Assembly: GCF_014639275.1 (NCBI RefSeq)
Contig: NZ_BMFW01000004.1
Location: 1 to 64,000, forward strand
Length of the DNA: 64,000 nt
Source: Arthrobacter liuii
GTDB lineage: Bacteria > Actinomycetota > Actinomycetes > Actinomycetales > Micrococcaceae
Direction: 5' to 3'
Below the pieces are notes generated by a model, which was not told where the DNA came from, did not search any database, and saw nothing but the letters and a program-made list of their open reading frames with translations. This document shows, piece after piece, positions 52,203 through 61,347 of the stretch (position 1 is its first letter; every line of letters starts with the position of its first letter). The translations under genes were made by a program, and so were the position numbers.

Positions 52203-53480
52203 TTGACCACTTCGTCGGCAGGAACCACGGCCACCGCCGCGCAGGTCACCTCCTGGCGCAACGCCGTGGTGGTGGCCTATGGTGCCAGCGGCCTGGCCTT
52301 CGCCTCCTGGGTGTCCAGGCTGCCGGCCATCCGGGACGCGCTGGACCTCACCCCGGGCAACGTCGGCGTCGTCCTCCTGTGCATGACCCTGGGCTCATTC
52401 GCCTCCGTTTCCGCCTCAGGACTCATCGTGCTGCGGCTGGGATCCAAACGGACCATCCGGACCGGCAGCATCATGGTGGGCGCAGGCCTGCTGGCCACCG
52501 GTTTTGGCACAACTGTGCTGGCAAGCCCCGTGGCAACTGCCATTGGCCTGTGCATCATCGGCCTGGGCACCGGGAGCTGGAACACTGCGTCCAATGTGGA
52601 GGGCGCGGCGGTGGAACGCGCGATGGGCCGGCACATCATGCCCCGGCTCCACGGTGCCTTCAGCCTCGGTACCGTGGCCGGCGCAGGGCTGGGCGCTATT
52701 GCCGCGGCGGTGTCCTTGCCGGTGTTCTGGCACCTTGCAGCGGCGGGGGCGGTGGTGGCGGTTTCGGTGGCGACGGCGGCTTCCTGGTTCCGTGCCGACG
52801 TCACCCCGGTGGCGGGGGAGCGCACCTACTCCCCGGACAACTTTGAGGACCCCACGACGGGTCCCATTCCCATCATTGCTGCTGGAACCACAGCGGACGC
52901 ACCGCTGGACAACAAGCGCAAGGTCGCCCAGGCCTGGCGGGACCGGCGGACCCTGCTGCTGGGAGTCCTGGTGCTGGGCCTTGCCCTGGCCGAGGGCGCG
53001 GCCGGGGACTGGGTTGCCCTGGCCCTGGCGGACGGCCACGGACAGAGCGATGCCGCCGGGGCTGCAGGGTACGGGCTCTTTGTTGCGTTCATGACCATCG
53101 GCCGGTTCGCCGGCACAGTGGTGCTGGACCGCTATGGCCGCGTGCCCGTGATGCGATGGTGTTCGGCACTGGCTGTCCTGGGTCTCGGCATCTTCGTCTT
53201 CGCCCCGGCGCCTTGGCTCGCCTACGTGGGACTCGCGGCGTGGGGCCTGGGCGCATCCCTGGGTTTCCCGGTAGGTATGTCCGCCGCGGCAGACGATCCT
53301 TCCAAGGCCGCGGCACGGGTATCCGTGGTGTCCACGATCGGCTACGGGGCGTTCCTGTGCGGGCCGCCGCTGCTCGGGATGCTGGCCGGACACGTGGGCA
53401 TCCTGCACTCCCTCCTGGCCGTGATGGTCATGCTCGCGCTTAGCTTCGTGCTGTCCCCGGTGGCCCGGAAGGCCAACTAG
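52203..53480 (+). CDS. MFS transporter
   Basis: A 425-residue major facilitator with 12 helices. NAVVVAYGASGLAFASWVSRLPAIRDAL is the N-terminal helix, and GLGASLGFPVGMSAAADDPSKAAARVSVVS is a loop motif of the FucP/bypass-of-stop-like MFS subgroup. Substrate unknown. TTG start at 52203. It lies in the HadAB-murB neighbourhood common in actinobacteria, where an MFS is not usual, so co-function is unclear. Confidence 0.83.
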   Translation: MTTSSAGTTATAAQVTSWRNAVVVAYGASGLAFASWVSRLPAIRDALDLTPGNVGVVLLCMTLGSFASVSASGLIVLRLGSKRTIRTGSIMVGAGLLATGFGTTVLASPVATAIGLCIIGLGTGSWNTASNVEGAAVERAMGRHIMPRLHGAFSLGTVAGAGLGAIAAAVSLPVFWHLAAAGAVVAVSVATAASWFRADVTPVAGERTYSPDNFEDPTTGPIPIIAAGTTADAPLDNKRKVAQAWRDRRTLLLGVLVLGLALAEGAAGDWVALALADGHGQSDAAGAAGYGLFVAFMTIGRFAGTVVLDRYGRVPVMRWCSALAVLGLGIFVFAPAPWLAYVGLAAWGLGASLGFPVGMSAAADDPSKAAARVSVVSTIGYGAFLCGPPLLGMLAGHVGILHSLLAVMVMLALSFVLSPVARKAN

Positions 53481-53502
53481 GTTTCCCTAGTATTGTTGAC
53501 TG

Positions 53503-54570
53503 GTGACTCCCACACTGCTTTCCTCCCTGACCACGTCCGCCGTCGGCGGCCCTGCCGGCACCTTCATCGAGGCCCGGACAGAGGCTGAAATCATCGACGC
53601 CGTGAAGTCTTCGGACGCCGCCGGGGAACAGGTCCTGATCGTCAGCGGAGGCTCCAACCTCCTGGTGTCCGACGACGGGTTCCCCGGGACCGTCATCAGG
53701 ATCGCCTCCCAGGGGTTCACGGTCAACGCCGAGGACTCATGCGGGGGAGTAGCCGTGGTGGTCCAGGCAGGCCACAACTGGGACAAGCTGGTGGAGTACG
53801 CGGTACGCCACGCCTGGTCCGGAATCGAGGCCTTGTCCGGCATCCCCGGCTCAACCGGTGCCACGCCGGTCCAGAACGTGGGTGCCTACGGCGCGGAAGT
53901 ATCCCAGACCATCGCAGCCGTCCGCACCTGGGACCGCAAGCGGAACGCCGTGCAGACCTTCACCAATTCCGAGTTGAAGTTTGGGTACCGGGACTCCATC
54001 CTCAAGCAGACCACCGTCAACGGCTCGCCCAGGTACGTGGTCCTCACCGTGGAGTTCCAGCTGCCCCTGGGACGGATGAGCGCCCCCATCCGCTACGCGG
54101 AACTGGCCCGCTCCCTCGGCGTTGACGTGGGCAAGCGTGCCTACGCCAATGACGTCCGGCGTGAGGTGCTCCGGCTGCGCGCTTCAAAGGGCATGGTGTG
54201 GGACGCTGCGGACAGGGACACATACTCCACCGGCTCGTTCTTCACTAATCCCATCGTGCCGGCGGACGTGGCGGAGAAGCTGCCGGAATCCGCTCCCCGC
54301 TACCCGGCCGGACGGGACGGGCTGGTAAAGCTCTCCGCGGCGTGGCTGATCGACCAGTCAGGTTTCGGCAAGGGCTTCGGTTTGGAACCGGACGGCGTGG
54401 CCGGCGGCCGCGCTTCGCTGTCCACCAAACACACGCTCGCGATCACCAACCGCGGCTCCGCCAGCGCCGCTGACATGGTGGCTGTCGCACGGGAGGTGCG
54501 CACCGGCGTCGAACGGCGCTTTGGCATTTCCCTGCACCCCGAGCCGCTGCTCATCGGGCTGGCTCTGTAG
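53503..54570 (+). CDS. murB: UDP-N-acetylenolpyruvoylglucosamine reductase
   Basis: A 355-residue flavoprotein that reduces UDP-GlcNAc-enolpyruvate to UDP-MurNAc, an early peptidoglycan step. FAD-binding LIVSGGSNLLVSDDGFPG and GIEALSGIPGSTGATPVQNVGAYG are visible; the FGYRDSILKQ region carries the catalytic serine, and the C-terminal HTLAITNRGSASAADMV and HPEPLLIG fit type I MurB. GTG start at 53503 with TAGTAT 9 nt upstream. Cytosolic. Length normal. Confidence 0.95.
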   Translation: MTPTLLSSLTTSAVGGPAGTFIEARTEAEIIDAVKSSDAAGEQVLIVSGGSNLLVSDDGFPGTVIRIASQGFTVNAEDSCGGVAVVVQAGHNWDKLVEYAVRHAWSGIEALSGIPGSTGATPVQNVGAYGAEVSQTIAAVRTWDRKRNAVQTFTNSELKFGYRDSILKQTTVNGSPRYVVLTVEFQLPLGRMSAPIRYAELARSLGVDVGKRAYANDVRREVLRLRASKGMVWDAADRDTYSTGSFFTNPIVPADVAEKLPESAPRYPAGRDGLVKLSAAWLIDQSGFGKGFGLEPDGVAGGRASLSTKHTLAITNRGSASAADMVAVAREVRTGVERRFGISLHPEPLLIGLAL

Positions 54571-54607
54571 CGCCCGCGCAGGCCGCGTCCGCGCCTAGGA
54601 TGGGCGC

Positions 54608-55711
54608 ATGGCTGCATCTGGTTCCGTACGCGCCCGCAGGATGATCGGCAGGCTCCGATTGGTGTCCCAGCGGCTTGCCGGGGACAGCGTTTCCTCTGTT
54701 CCGGAGTTGGTCCGGTGGATGACCGCCATGCAGGCGCAGGACCTGCAGGCCGCGCTGTGGGCGGTCGGCGTCCGAGTGCCGGGAGCGGGGATGGCCGATG
54801 TGAGGGCTGCCATCAATACTGGAGCCGTCGTCCGGTCCTGGCCGATGCGGGGAACACTGCATCTGGTCGCTCCCGGGGACCTGCGCTGGATGCTGGACCT
54901 CACTGCCGAGCGGCTTACCAGGAGCATCGCAGCCCGGCACCGACAGCTTGACATCGTGTGGTCAGATGTCGAGAAGGCACGCGATATTGCGCTGGACCGC
55001 ATCCTGGCTGACGGTCCCATCAGCCGCTCCGGGCTCTTCAAGGTGTTCGACGCCGGAGGCCAGCCAACCCAGGGCCAGCGCGGCATCCACCTATTGGGTT
55101 CGCTCTGCCGGCACGGCTGGCTGGTGCCGGGGCCTCTTGCCGGCAACCAGCAGCTGATCGCGGCTTTTGATGACTGGATTCCGGCGTCCCCTGTCCCCGA
55201 ACGCGGGGAAGCGGTTGCCCGGTTCCTGCTCCGCTACTTCCGGAGCCACGGACCTGCCACGCTCCGGGACTTCGCTTGGTGGACACAGCTCCCGCTGACC
55301 GAGGTCCGCGCTGCGTTGCAGAACGTTCGCGACGAACTGGTGGAACTCGAGTTTGATGGCACCAGCTACTGGCTGTCTCCGGAGGCGGCATCCCTCCTGG
55401 ATACCGGCGTCCCGGGTGCGCGGTCCCTTCACCTGCTGCCCGGTTTCGACGAGTTCGTCCTGGGATACACAGACCGCACGCACGTCCTGGCACCCGAGCA
55501 TTCCGACCTGATCGTTCCGGGCGGCAACGGCGTCTTCAAGAAAACGGTGGTTGCGGCGGGGAAGGTGGTGGGCACCTGGGCGCTCCACGGCTCGGGCCGG
55601 GGTGCCGCCGTCGTCCCCGAACTTTTCGACGGAACTGCGCCGCTGGGTCCCGCAGCCCAGGTTGCGCTCAGCCGCGCAGCCCAACGCTACTTGGCGTTTC
55701 AAAATACATGA
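54608..55711 (+). CDS. Winged helix DNA-binding protein, AlkZ-like (HTH_42)
   Basis: A 367-residue protein of the AlkZ family of tandem winged-helix DNA glycosylases (Pfam HTH_42). RLRLVSQRLAGDSVSSVPELVRWMTAMQAQDLQAALWAVGVRV, then VVRSWPMRGTLHLVAPGDLRWML and LLPGFDEFVLGYTDRT, are typical. The AlkZ catalytic glutamines (QxQ) appear as MQAQDL. Known AlkZ proteins unhook interstrand cross-links and repair azinomycin damage; substrate unknown. TAGGAT 6 nt before the ATG: leaderless. Confidence 0.85.
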   Translation: MAASGSVRARRMIGRLRLVSQRLAGDSVSSVPELVRWMTAMQAQDLQAALWAVGVRVPGAGMADVRAAINTGAVVRSWPMRGTLHLVAPGDLRWMLDLTAERLTRSIAARHRQLDIVWSDVEKARDIALDRILADGPISRSGLFKVFDAGGQPTQGQRGIHLLGSLCRHGWLVPGPLAGNQQLIAAFDDWIPASPVPERGEAVARFLLRYFRSHGPATLRDFAWWTQLPLTEVRAALQNVRDELVELEFDGTSYWLSPEAASLLDTGVPGARSLHLLPGFDEFVLGYTDRTHVLAPEHSDLIVPGGNGVFKKTVVAAGKVVGTWALHGSGRGAAVVPELFDGTAPLGPAAQVALSRAAQRYLAFQNT

Positions 55712-55725
55712 CGGCCGGGCGTAGC

Positions 55726-57414
55726 CTACGACGGTTCGGCCGGCTGGGCCGCGTGCGAGGACTCGGCCGGTTTGCCCACAGCCTCCTCGGGGAGCCGCCC
55801 GGTCAGGAACAGCGCGGAAATCGACAGCAATGCGGTCAGTGCCAGCGCCGCCCGCAGGGCATCCAGCCGGGAACTTGAATTGACCGACATTATTGCGTCG
55901 GCCACCTCTTGGTTGACCCCGGCGCTGTCGAGGGCACTCTGTAGCTGGGTGTCGGATATGAATGGTACTCCGCTGGCAAGCTGGACCGAGGCACGTTCCT
56001 GCACGGAGGGCGGAACAGCGGGATTGTCCTGGATGCCGGCCACGAACGATGCACTCAGTGTTGCGATGAGTACCGAACCGATCAGGGCTGTCCCAAGGGA
56101 GGCGCCGAGGTTGGTGGTGGTGTTCTGCAGCCCGCCCACCTCTGCGCTCTGCGAGTCCGGTACTGCCGAGACCGTGATGGCTCCCAGCTGGGAGGACACC
56201 GCGCCCAATCCCAAGCCCATCAGCAGCATGGGGATCGCGACGATGCCAGCATTCGCACCGGGGTCCATTCCCGCGACCAGGACAAGGATGCCGGCGATCA
56301 CCAGGGCGAGGCCGATCCGGACCACACGGCGGGGATTGGCACGCGGCCGGAACTTGGGGATGCCGGCCGCGGCCAGGATCAGCGCGATGGACAGCGGGAA
56401 GATCCGTATGCCGGTTTCCAGCGCGCTCAGCTCCAGCACCACCGACAGAAACAGGGGGATGGTGAAGAAGACCCCGGCCTGGACAAGGAACTGGGCAAAG
56501 AAGACGCTGAGCCCGCCTGTGAGGCGCACGTTCCGGAAAAGCTGTGGATCGATCAGTGGGTCGCCGCCCGTGGCGGCGCGGTGCGAGGCAAGCCGCATGA
56601 ACAGGTAGAGGACAAGCAGGCCGCCAATGAGCAGCCACACCACCGGTGAGAGTCCCAGGATTTCCGGCGCACCTGGCTTGGATTGCACCCAGCCCCACTC
56701 GCCCGAGCGCAGCACACCGTAAACCACCATGCCCAGCCCGACTATTGACAGCAGGGAGCCGGCCAGATCAAGGCGGACCTTGGCCGGCGGGACGTCTGCC
56801 ACCTTTCGCAGGACCAGCAGGATGAGCAGGACGATGACTACCTCTCCGGCGAAGACATAGCGCCAGGAGGCGAACGTGGTAACGGCACCGCCTATCAATG
56901 GGCCTGCCGCGATCGCCATTGCCCCCGCAGCGGCCAGCAGTCCGTAGGCGGCAGCACGGCGGTCGGGCGGAAAGTTAGCTGCGACCAGGGCCACCAGGGC
57001 GGGCATGATCAGGGCCGCGCCGATCCCCTCCAGAAGGGACCAGCCAAGAAGCAGGACCCCCATGTTGGGGGCCAGCGCAGTGGTCAGGGAACCCGCGGCG
57101 TAAACCACCAGGCCGACGCCAAAGGCCCGGCGGCGGCCCAGGATGGTGCCGGCCTTGCCTCCTGTGAGCATCAGCGTCGCCATGACCAGCGTATAAAGTG
57201 TGATGGCGGTTTGGATGCCGGTGATCGTTGTGTCCAAGTCCGCGGCCACGGTGGCCATCGAAACGTTCATGACCGAACTGTCGAGGGCCATGAGGAACTG
57301 GCCGGATGCGAGTACTGCCAGGACGAGGCCGGGGCTGTTCCGGGTCTTTGAGGTCACCCCGGCCTGCATGGGATGCGTCACCTTTCGCGGAACTCGTACC
57401 GCGGGCTTGGTCAT
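55726..57414 (-). CDS. MFS multidrug-type transporter (DHA2 family)
   Basis: A 562-residue 14-helix transporter. VLAVLASGQFLMALDSSVMNVSMATVAADL is the DHA2 family start, ILGRRRAFGVGLVVYAAGSL and GASLGTALIGSVLIATLS follow; a C-terminal tail extends after helix 14. These proteins export drugs, dyes or lipids. The start at 57414 overlaps the stop of the upstream SHOCT gene by 4 nt, so they are coupled. A TetR-like regulator is not nearby. Confidence 0.87.
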   Translation of the reverse strand: MTKPAVRVPRKVTHPMQAGVTSKTRNSPGLVLAVLASGQFLMALDSSVMNVSMATVAADLDTTITGIQTAITLYTLVMATLMLTGGKAGTILGRRRAFGVGLVVYAAGSLTTALAPNMGVLLLGWSLLEGIGAALIMPALVALVAANFPPDRRAAAYGLLAAAGAMAIAAGPLIGGAVTTFASWRYVFAGEVVIVLLILLVLRKVADVPPAKVRLDLAGSLLSIVGLGMVVYGVLRSGEWGWVQSKPGAPEILGLSPVVWLLIGGLLVLYLFMRLASHRAATGGDPLIDPQLFRNVRLTGGLSVFFAQFLVQAGVFFTIPLFLSVVLELSALETGIRIFPLSIALILAAAGIPKFRPRANPRRVVRIGLALVIAGILVLVAGMDPGANAGIVAIPMLLMGLGLGAVSSQLGAITVSAVPDSQSAEVGGLQNTTTNLGASLGTALIGSVLIATLSASFVAGIQDNPAVPPSVQERASVQLASGVPFISDTQLQSALDSAGVNQEVADAIMSVNSSSRLDALRAALALTALLSISALFLTGRLPEEAVGKPAESSHAAQPAEPS

Positions 57415-57803
57415 CTGCCCGCGAGGGCGCGGTTCTTCAGCACGGTGAACTCCTGCTCCGAGATGGCGCCTTCCTCCAGCAGGGACTTGGCTTTCGTGAT
57501 CTCTTCGGCAGGGCCCGTACCGGCAATGGTCCGGACGTAGGACTCGGTGGCATCCTGTGCCGCTTCCGCCCGAATCGACTGGCGGACTGCCATGCCAGGG
57601 CCCCTTGCGAGCAGATAGACAATGACTGTCAGGAACGGGAGGAAGAAGCAGCAGATGACCCACAGGGCCTTTGACCAGCCCGGTAACGTCGCATCCCGGA
57701 ACAGGTCAACCACCACTTGGAACAGCACAATCAGATAGGCAAAAAAAGCCATGCTCCAGAAAAGCACCCAAAAAAAGTCCCAGAAGTTTTCCCAGAAGTT
57801 CAT
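57411..57803 (-). CDS. PLDc_N/SHOCT domain membrane protein
   Basis: A 130-residue protein. Two hydrophobic helices near the N-terminus (FFWVLFWSMAFFAYLIVLFQVVVDLF and SKALWVICCFFLPFLTVIVYLLARG) with the PLDc_N signature LPGWSKALWVI. The C-terminus is a SHOCT helix (EEITKAKSLLEEGAISEQEFTVLKNRAL). Such proteins occur in actinobacterial membrane-stress loci. Start at 57803 preceded by AGGAGGACC. Coupled to the DHA2-type exporter downstream. Confidence 0.88.
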   Translation of the reverse strand: MNFWENFWDFFWVLFWSMAFFAYLIVLFQVVVDLFRDATLPGWSKALWVICCFFLPFLTVIVYLLARGPGMAVRQSIRAEAAQDATESYVRTIAGTGPAEEITKAKSLLEEGAISEQEFTVLKNRALAGR

Positions 57804-57939
57804 CGGTCCTCCTATAGCAAAAAGTGGACACATTCCGCGGATGCATAAAGGGAACGGCGCGGCGTGTGATGCAACAATTTTGCCCTCGGCCCGGCTCGAT
57901 TGGATGGGCCAAAAGTCCTTGCCGGAGCTATGATCAGGC

Positions 57940-58506
57940 ATGGCAGCGAAGGGCTTTGGCCGGGAAGATCCGGTTCTTCTGCGGGAACTCGACGAGGCTG
58001 CGCGGCGGCGTGAAGTACTGCTCGTAGCTCTTCGGATGGTTGCCTTTGCCGCCATCATCCTTGGCCTGTATTTCTTGATTCCCGTCGGGGGATTCAACGA
58101 CCAAAATGCCGCAGGCGCCTGGATCCGGCTGGCTGCCGTCGTCCTGGTCTTCCTGGCCGTTCTGGCCCTTCAATTACGGACCATCTTGACGGCGTACGTA
58201 CCCCAGCTGCGGGCGGCCGAAGCCGTCGTCGAATTGGTCCTGCTGCTCTTGTGCCTCTTCGCGCTGCTTTACCTGTCCATGTCCGTGACGGACCCCGCGT
58301 CTTTCAGCGAGCCGCTAAGCAGGACCGATGCCCTGTACTTCACCACATCCACGTTCGCGACAGTCGGCTTCGGCGACATCACGCCGGTGAGTGAGCTTGC
58401 CCGGGGGTTGGTGGCCGTCCAGATGGTTGCAGGCCTGGGAGCACTTGTCATCATCGCGAGGGTAACGTTCTTTGCGGCAGGCCGCCGCCTGGGCCGGTAC
58501 ATGTAG
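57940..58506 (+). CDS. Two-helix potassium channel-like protein (Ion_trans_2)
   Basis: A 188-residue protein with about four hydrophobic segments. The selectivity filter TVGFGD is present (TSTFATVGFGDITPVSE), preceded by LYFTTSTFA pore helix and followed by VAVQMVAGLGALVIIARV inner helix. Two extra N-terminal helices lie upstream. It would pass K+ or similar cations as a tetramer. TATGAT lies 5 nt before the ATG, so leaderless. Convergent with asd. Confidence 0.87.
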   Translation: MAAKGFGREDPVLLRELDEAARRREVLLVALRMVAFAAIILGLYFLIPVGGFNDQNAAGAWIRLAAVVLVFLAVLALQLRTILTAYVPQLRAAEAVVELVLLLLCLFALLYLSMSVTDPASFSEPLSRTDALYFTTSTFATVGFGDITPVSELARGLVAVQMVAGLGALVIIARVTFFAAGRRLGRYM

Positions 58507-58533
58507 GCGTACCGGCCAGGCTGGGAATCCCTG

Positions 58534-59664
58534 CTAGAGGTTGCCGGTGGCGATGTTGAGCATGCGGCGCAGGGGCTCGGCGGCGCCCCAGAGGAGCTGG
58601 TCACCCACCGTGAAGGCGCTGATGTACTGCGGGCCCATGTCCATCTTGCGGATGCGGCCCACCGGGATGTCCAGGGTGCCGGATGCCGCAACCGGCGTCA
58701 GATCGGCCATCGAAGCTTCCTTGGTGTTGGGAACCACCCTGGCCCACTGGTTGTCCTCGTCCAGCAGCTTCTCGATCTCGGCGACGGAGAGGTCCTCGCG
58801 CAGCTTGAGGGTCAGGGCCTGGGAGTGCGAGCGCATGGCGCCGATCCGCACGCAGAGGCCGTCCATGATGATGCGGTTGTCCTCGGAGGTGCCCAGGATC
58901 TTGTTGGTCTCAACCCCGGCTTTCCACTCCTCCTTGGACTGTCCGTTGCCCCGGTCGGCGTCGATCCAGGGGATCAGGGAGCCGGCCAGGGGGACGCCGA
59001 ACTGGGTGGCGTCGATGTCCGTGCGCTGGTGGGCCAGGACTTTCCGGTCGATGTCCAGGATGGCCGACGCCGGGTCGTCCAGTTCCGTGCTGACCTCGGC
59101 GTTGAGCGTGCCGAACTGGCTGAGGAGCTCACGCATGTGCCGGGCGCCGCCGCCGGAGGCTGCCTGGTAGGTCATGGACGTGCCCCACTCAACCAGCCCG
59201 TTCTTGAAGAGTCCGCCGAGGCCCATCAGCATGCAGGAGACGGTGCAGTTGCCGCCGATGAAGTCCTTGGTGCCGTTGACCAGGCCCTTGTCGATGACGT
59301 CGCGGTTGATGGGGTCCAGCACGATGATCGAATCGTCGCTCATGCGCAGCGTGGAGGCGGCGTCGATCCAGAGGCCGTCCCAGCCGCGGCTGCGCAGCTC
59401 GCCGTGGACCTGCTTGGTGTAGTCCCCGCCCTGGGCGGTGACGATAATGGGCAGCTTGGCCAGCGTGTCGACGTCGAACGCGTTCTCGAGCTTGCCGGCG
59501 CCGTCAGCGAACGACGGCGCGGCACCACCCGCGTTGGAGGTGGAGAAGAACACCGGGTTGATGTTGGCGAAGTCGCCCTCGTCCTGCATGCGCTGCATCA
59601 GGACGGAACCGACCATGCCGCGCCATCCGACCAGGCCGACGGAAGGGGTAGCTGCTGTAGTCAT
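58534..59664 (-). CDS. asd: Aspartate-semialdehyde dehydrogenase, E. coli-type
   Basis: A 376-residue enzyme that makes aspartate semialdehyde, the branch point to lysine, diaminopimelate, methionine and threonine. The N-terminus [18 protein letters not shown], the catalytic cysteine in [33 protein letters not shown] and [14 protein letters not shown] near the C-terminus closely resemble the E. coli class, about 370 residues, rather than the shorter (about 340-residue) class of many Gram-positives. TAAACT lies 6 nt before the ATG (59676-59671, minus), so leaderless. Confidence 0.95.
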   Translation of the reverse strand: MTTAATPSVGLVGWRGMVGSVLMQRMQDEGDFANINPVFFSTSNAGGAAPSFADGAGKLENAFDVDTLAKLPIIVTAQGGDYTKQVHGELRSRGWDGLWIDAASTLRMSDDSIIVLDPINRDVIDKGLVNGTKDFIGGNCTVSCMLMGLGGLFKNGLVEWGTSMTYQAASGGGARHMRELLSQFGTLNAEVSTELDDPASAILDIDRKVLAHQRTDIDATQFGVPLAGSLIPWIDADRGNGQSKEEWKAGVETNKILGTSEDNRIIMDGLCVRIGAMRSHSQALTLKLREDLSVAEIEKLLDEDNQWARVVPNTKEASMADLTPVAASGTLDIPVGRIRKMDMGPQYISAFTVGDQLLWGAAEPLRRMLNIATGNL

Positions 59665-59709
59665 TCGTACAGTTTAGACTTTGCATCCGGAAGGGCGCAG
59701 TCGGTTACG

Positions 59710-60163
59710 TCACGCCCGGCCGGTGCCGAGTTCCTCCAGTGAGTAGCTGTGCAGTTCGCCCGTCTTGGTCGTTCGCAGGACCCGCTTTTCACCCCGTGCA
59801 AGCGCGGCATTGGGAGACGTACAGCCCTGCGTTCCTTGAAGTAGTAGGCCCATGTCGTTGGGACGATCCAAAGCCCAAACGCAATGGCGAACACAATCTG
59901 GCCCCGATTGGGTTGCTCTGTGCCTCCACAAACAATTTGACGAGGAGCACGGCCACAACCGTCATGATTAGTGTGATCAGGATGGTCAGGAAGAGTGGTC
60001 CGCCAGCCGAATTAATCGGTTTGACGGCACTGCCAGCGTCGCCCTTGTAGACGCCGTATTCCTCCACCGTGAGTCCCTGCCTCGCAGCCCCTTGCTCCAC
60101 ATGCCGGCGGTAGTAACCCCATCGGCGCGACGACTCATTCGGTCCAGGAACTTCCTTGCCCAT
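59710..60163 (-). pseudogene. Small membrane protein gene with frame disruptions (paralogue of 60297-60698)
   Basis: The start (ATG 60163, AGAGGAAA upstream) encodes EVPGPNESSRRWGYYRRHVEQG, EEYGVYKGDAGSAVKPINSAGG and a membrane helix LFLTILITLIMTVVAVLLV. Near 59902-59905 (a GGGG run on the minus strand) the frame shifts by -1 and continues as IVFAIAFGLWIVPTTWAYYFKER, matching the second helix and FKER of the intact paralogue at 60297. A second -1 step near 59800-59840 would continue in a third frame as RVLRTTKTGELHSYSLEELG with a TGA at 59710. The gene thus appears broken in two places. Confidence 0.7.
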
Positions 60164-60296
60164 CAATTTCCTCTTTCCCTTTCCACGCCGGTGCCCGATC
60201 TTCCTTTAGATAGGCATGCGCGTGGCGGTTCATGCTTGTTGCATAGCCCAGGCTGCGAGGAGTTGGAAGGCAACGCGGGGACCTTGGTCCCGCGGC

Positions 60297-60698
60297 CTAT
60301 TCAATAGGCCGCGGGAGGTTCCGGGCCTTGCGGAGCTTTTCGGCTTTGCGCTCCTTGAAATAGCTTGCCCATGCGACGACGAAGGGAAAAATGCACGCGG
60401 GGAAAACCCACCACGTCCGGCCGGCGATGTCCCAGGCATTCTGGAGGATCACCTGGACAACGAAATAGACCAGTCCTCCCATGCATGCCGTGAGGAGGAT
60501 GGCAAGGAACAACAGGCCCCCGGAGGAGTTGACGGGCTTTAGGACGCCCAACCCGTCGTCCTTGCGGACCCCGTACTCGTCCTCGGTGTAGGCGACAACT
60601 TCACCGTTCTCTCCCGTACGGTGCAGCACGCGTTCTTCCGTTGGGTGATAGGGGACGTAGCCCGGCTCCTGCGGAACGTCGCGGCTACGCCTCGCCAC
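60297..60698 (-). CDS. Small membrane protein of the WXG cassette
   Basis: A 133-residue protein: a soluble N-terminus (about 60 residues, including RVLHRTGENGEVVAYTEDEYGV), then KPVNSSGGLLFLAILLTACMGGLVYFVVQVIL as the first helix, and TWWVFPACIFPFVVAWASYF as the second, ending with a basic tail (KERKAEKLRKARN). I know no family name. GTG start at 60698 overlaps the end of the upstream gene by 14 nt, so it is co-translated with it. A related, frame-disrupted copy lies downstream. Possible immunity or membrane partner of the WXG protein; unproven. Confidence 0.72.
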   Translation of the reverse strand: MARRSRDVPQEPGYVPYHPTEERVLHRTGENGEVVAYTEDEYGVRKDDGLGVLKPVNSSGGLLFLAILLTACMGGLVYFVVQVILQNAWDIAGRTWWVFPACIFPFVVAWASYFKERKAEKLRKARNLPRPIE

Positions 60699-61338
60699 GG
60701 AAGCCCTCTATTGCTTCGACGAGTCCGGCCTCATCAAGGCTCGGGGTTTCGTTCACTTCGTCGGTGGTGAAGTCGGGGACTCCTAAAGTCCAGGAATCGT
60801 CGTCCCGCCGGATCAGCAGGTGCTTCTCGGCATCGAGGGACTTGAAAACCAGATACGCCGTGCCGTCGACGTTCTGCTCGACGTGCTGGCGGACCACGCG
60901 GAAAGTCGCCTCGGATGAGCTGATTGAGGGGTCCTGGGCGAACACGAACCACGTGCCCAGGAGCCGTGGTTGCAGCATCAAAGCCACCCCCGGCGCCTCC
61001 AACAACACCACGTTGTCCATGCTGTCAGGTGTCAGCAGGGAAATTTCGGTCCAGTGCCGGGCATGCCCCATAGCTGTCGCCACCGCCGCCGCCACGCCTT
61101 TCACTGCGAGGTCGCCATCGTCATCAAGGGTAGCCATGTCCCTTGCCATCAGGGACGAGGCCCCCGCAGTTGAAAGGCTGACATCGTCCACCAGTTCTTG
61201 GGCTCCGAAGACACTGACGGACCGGTCTCGGGCGGCACCTTCGAATACGTTAAGGAGGTAGGCAAACTCGCCTACTCCGAAGCCCATGACGTCGACGCCA
61301 AGCCGTGGCTCCTGGGCCCTCTCATCTTGAACGGTCAT
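60685..61338 (-). CDS. Hypothetical partner of the WXG protein (EspG-like chaperone possible)
   Basis: A 217-residue protein without a name. It has no signal peptide or clear transmembrane helix. Patterns (LLNVFEGAARDRSVSVFG, MARDMATLDDDGDLAVKG, VVLLEAPGVALML, LLGTWFVFAQDPS, TFRVVRQHVEQNVDG) weakly recall the alternating blocks of EspG-type chaperones of type VII substrates, but I would not claim the family. It starts 9 nt after the WXG gene with AGGAGACCT upstream and ends in the next gene, so it is a cassette member. Confidence 0.6.
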   Translation of the reverse strand: MTVQDERAQEPRLGVDVMGFGVGEFAYLLNVFEGAARDRSVSVFGAQELVDDVSLSTAGASSLMARDMATLDDDGDLAVKGVAAAVATAMGHARHWTEISLLTPDSMDNVVLLEAPGVALMLQPRLLGTWFVFAQDPSISSSEATFRVVRQHVEQNVDGTAYLVFKSLDAEKHLLIRRDDDSWTLGVPDFTTDEVNETPSLDEAGLVEAIEGFRGEA

Positions 61339-61347
61339 GAAGGTCTC

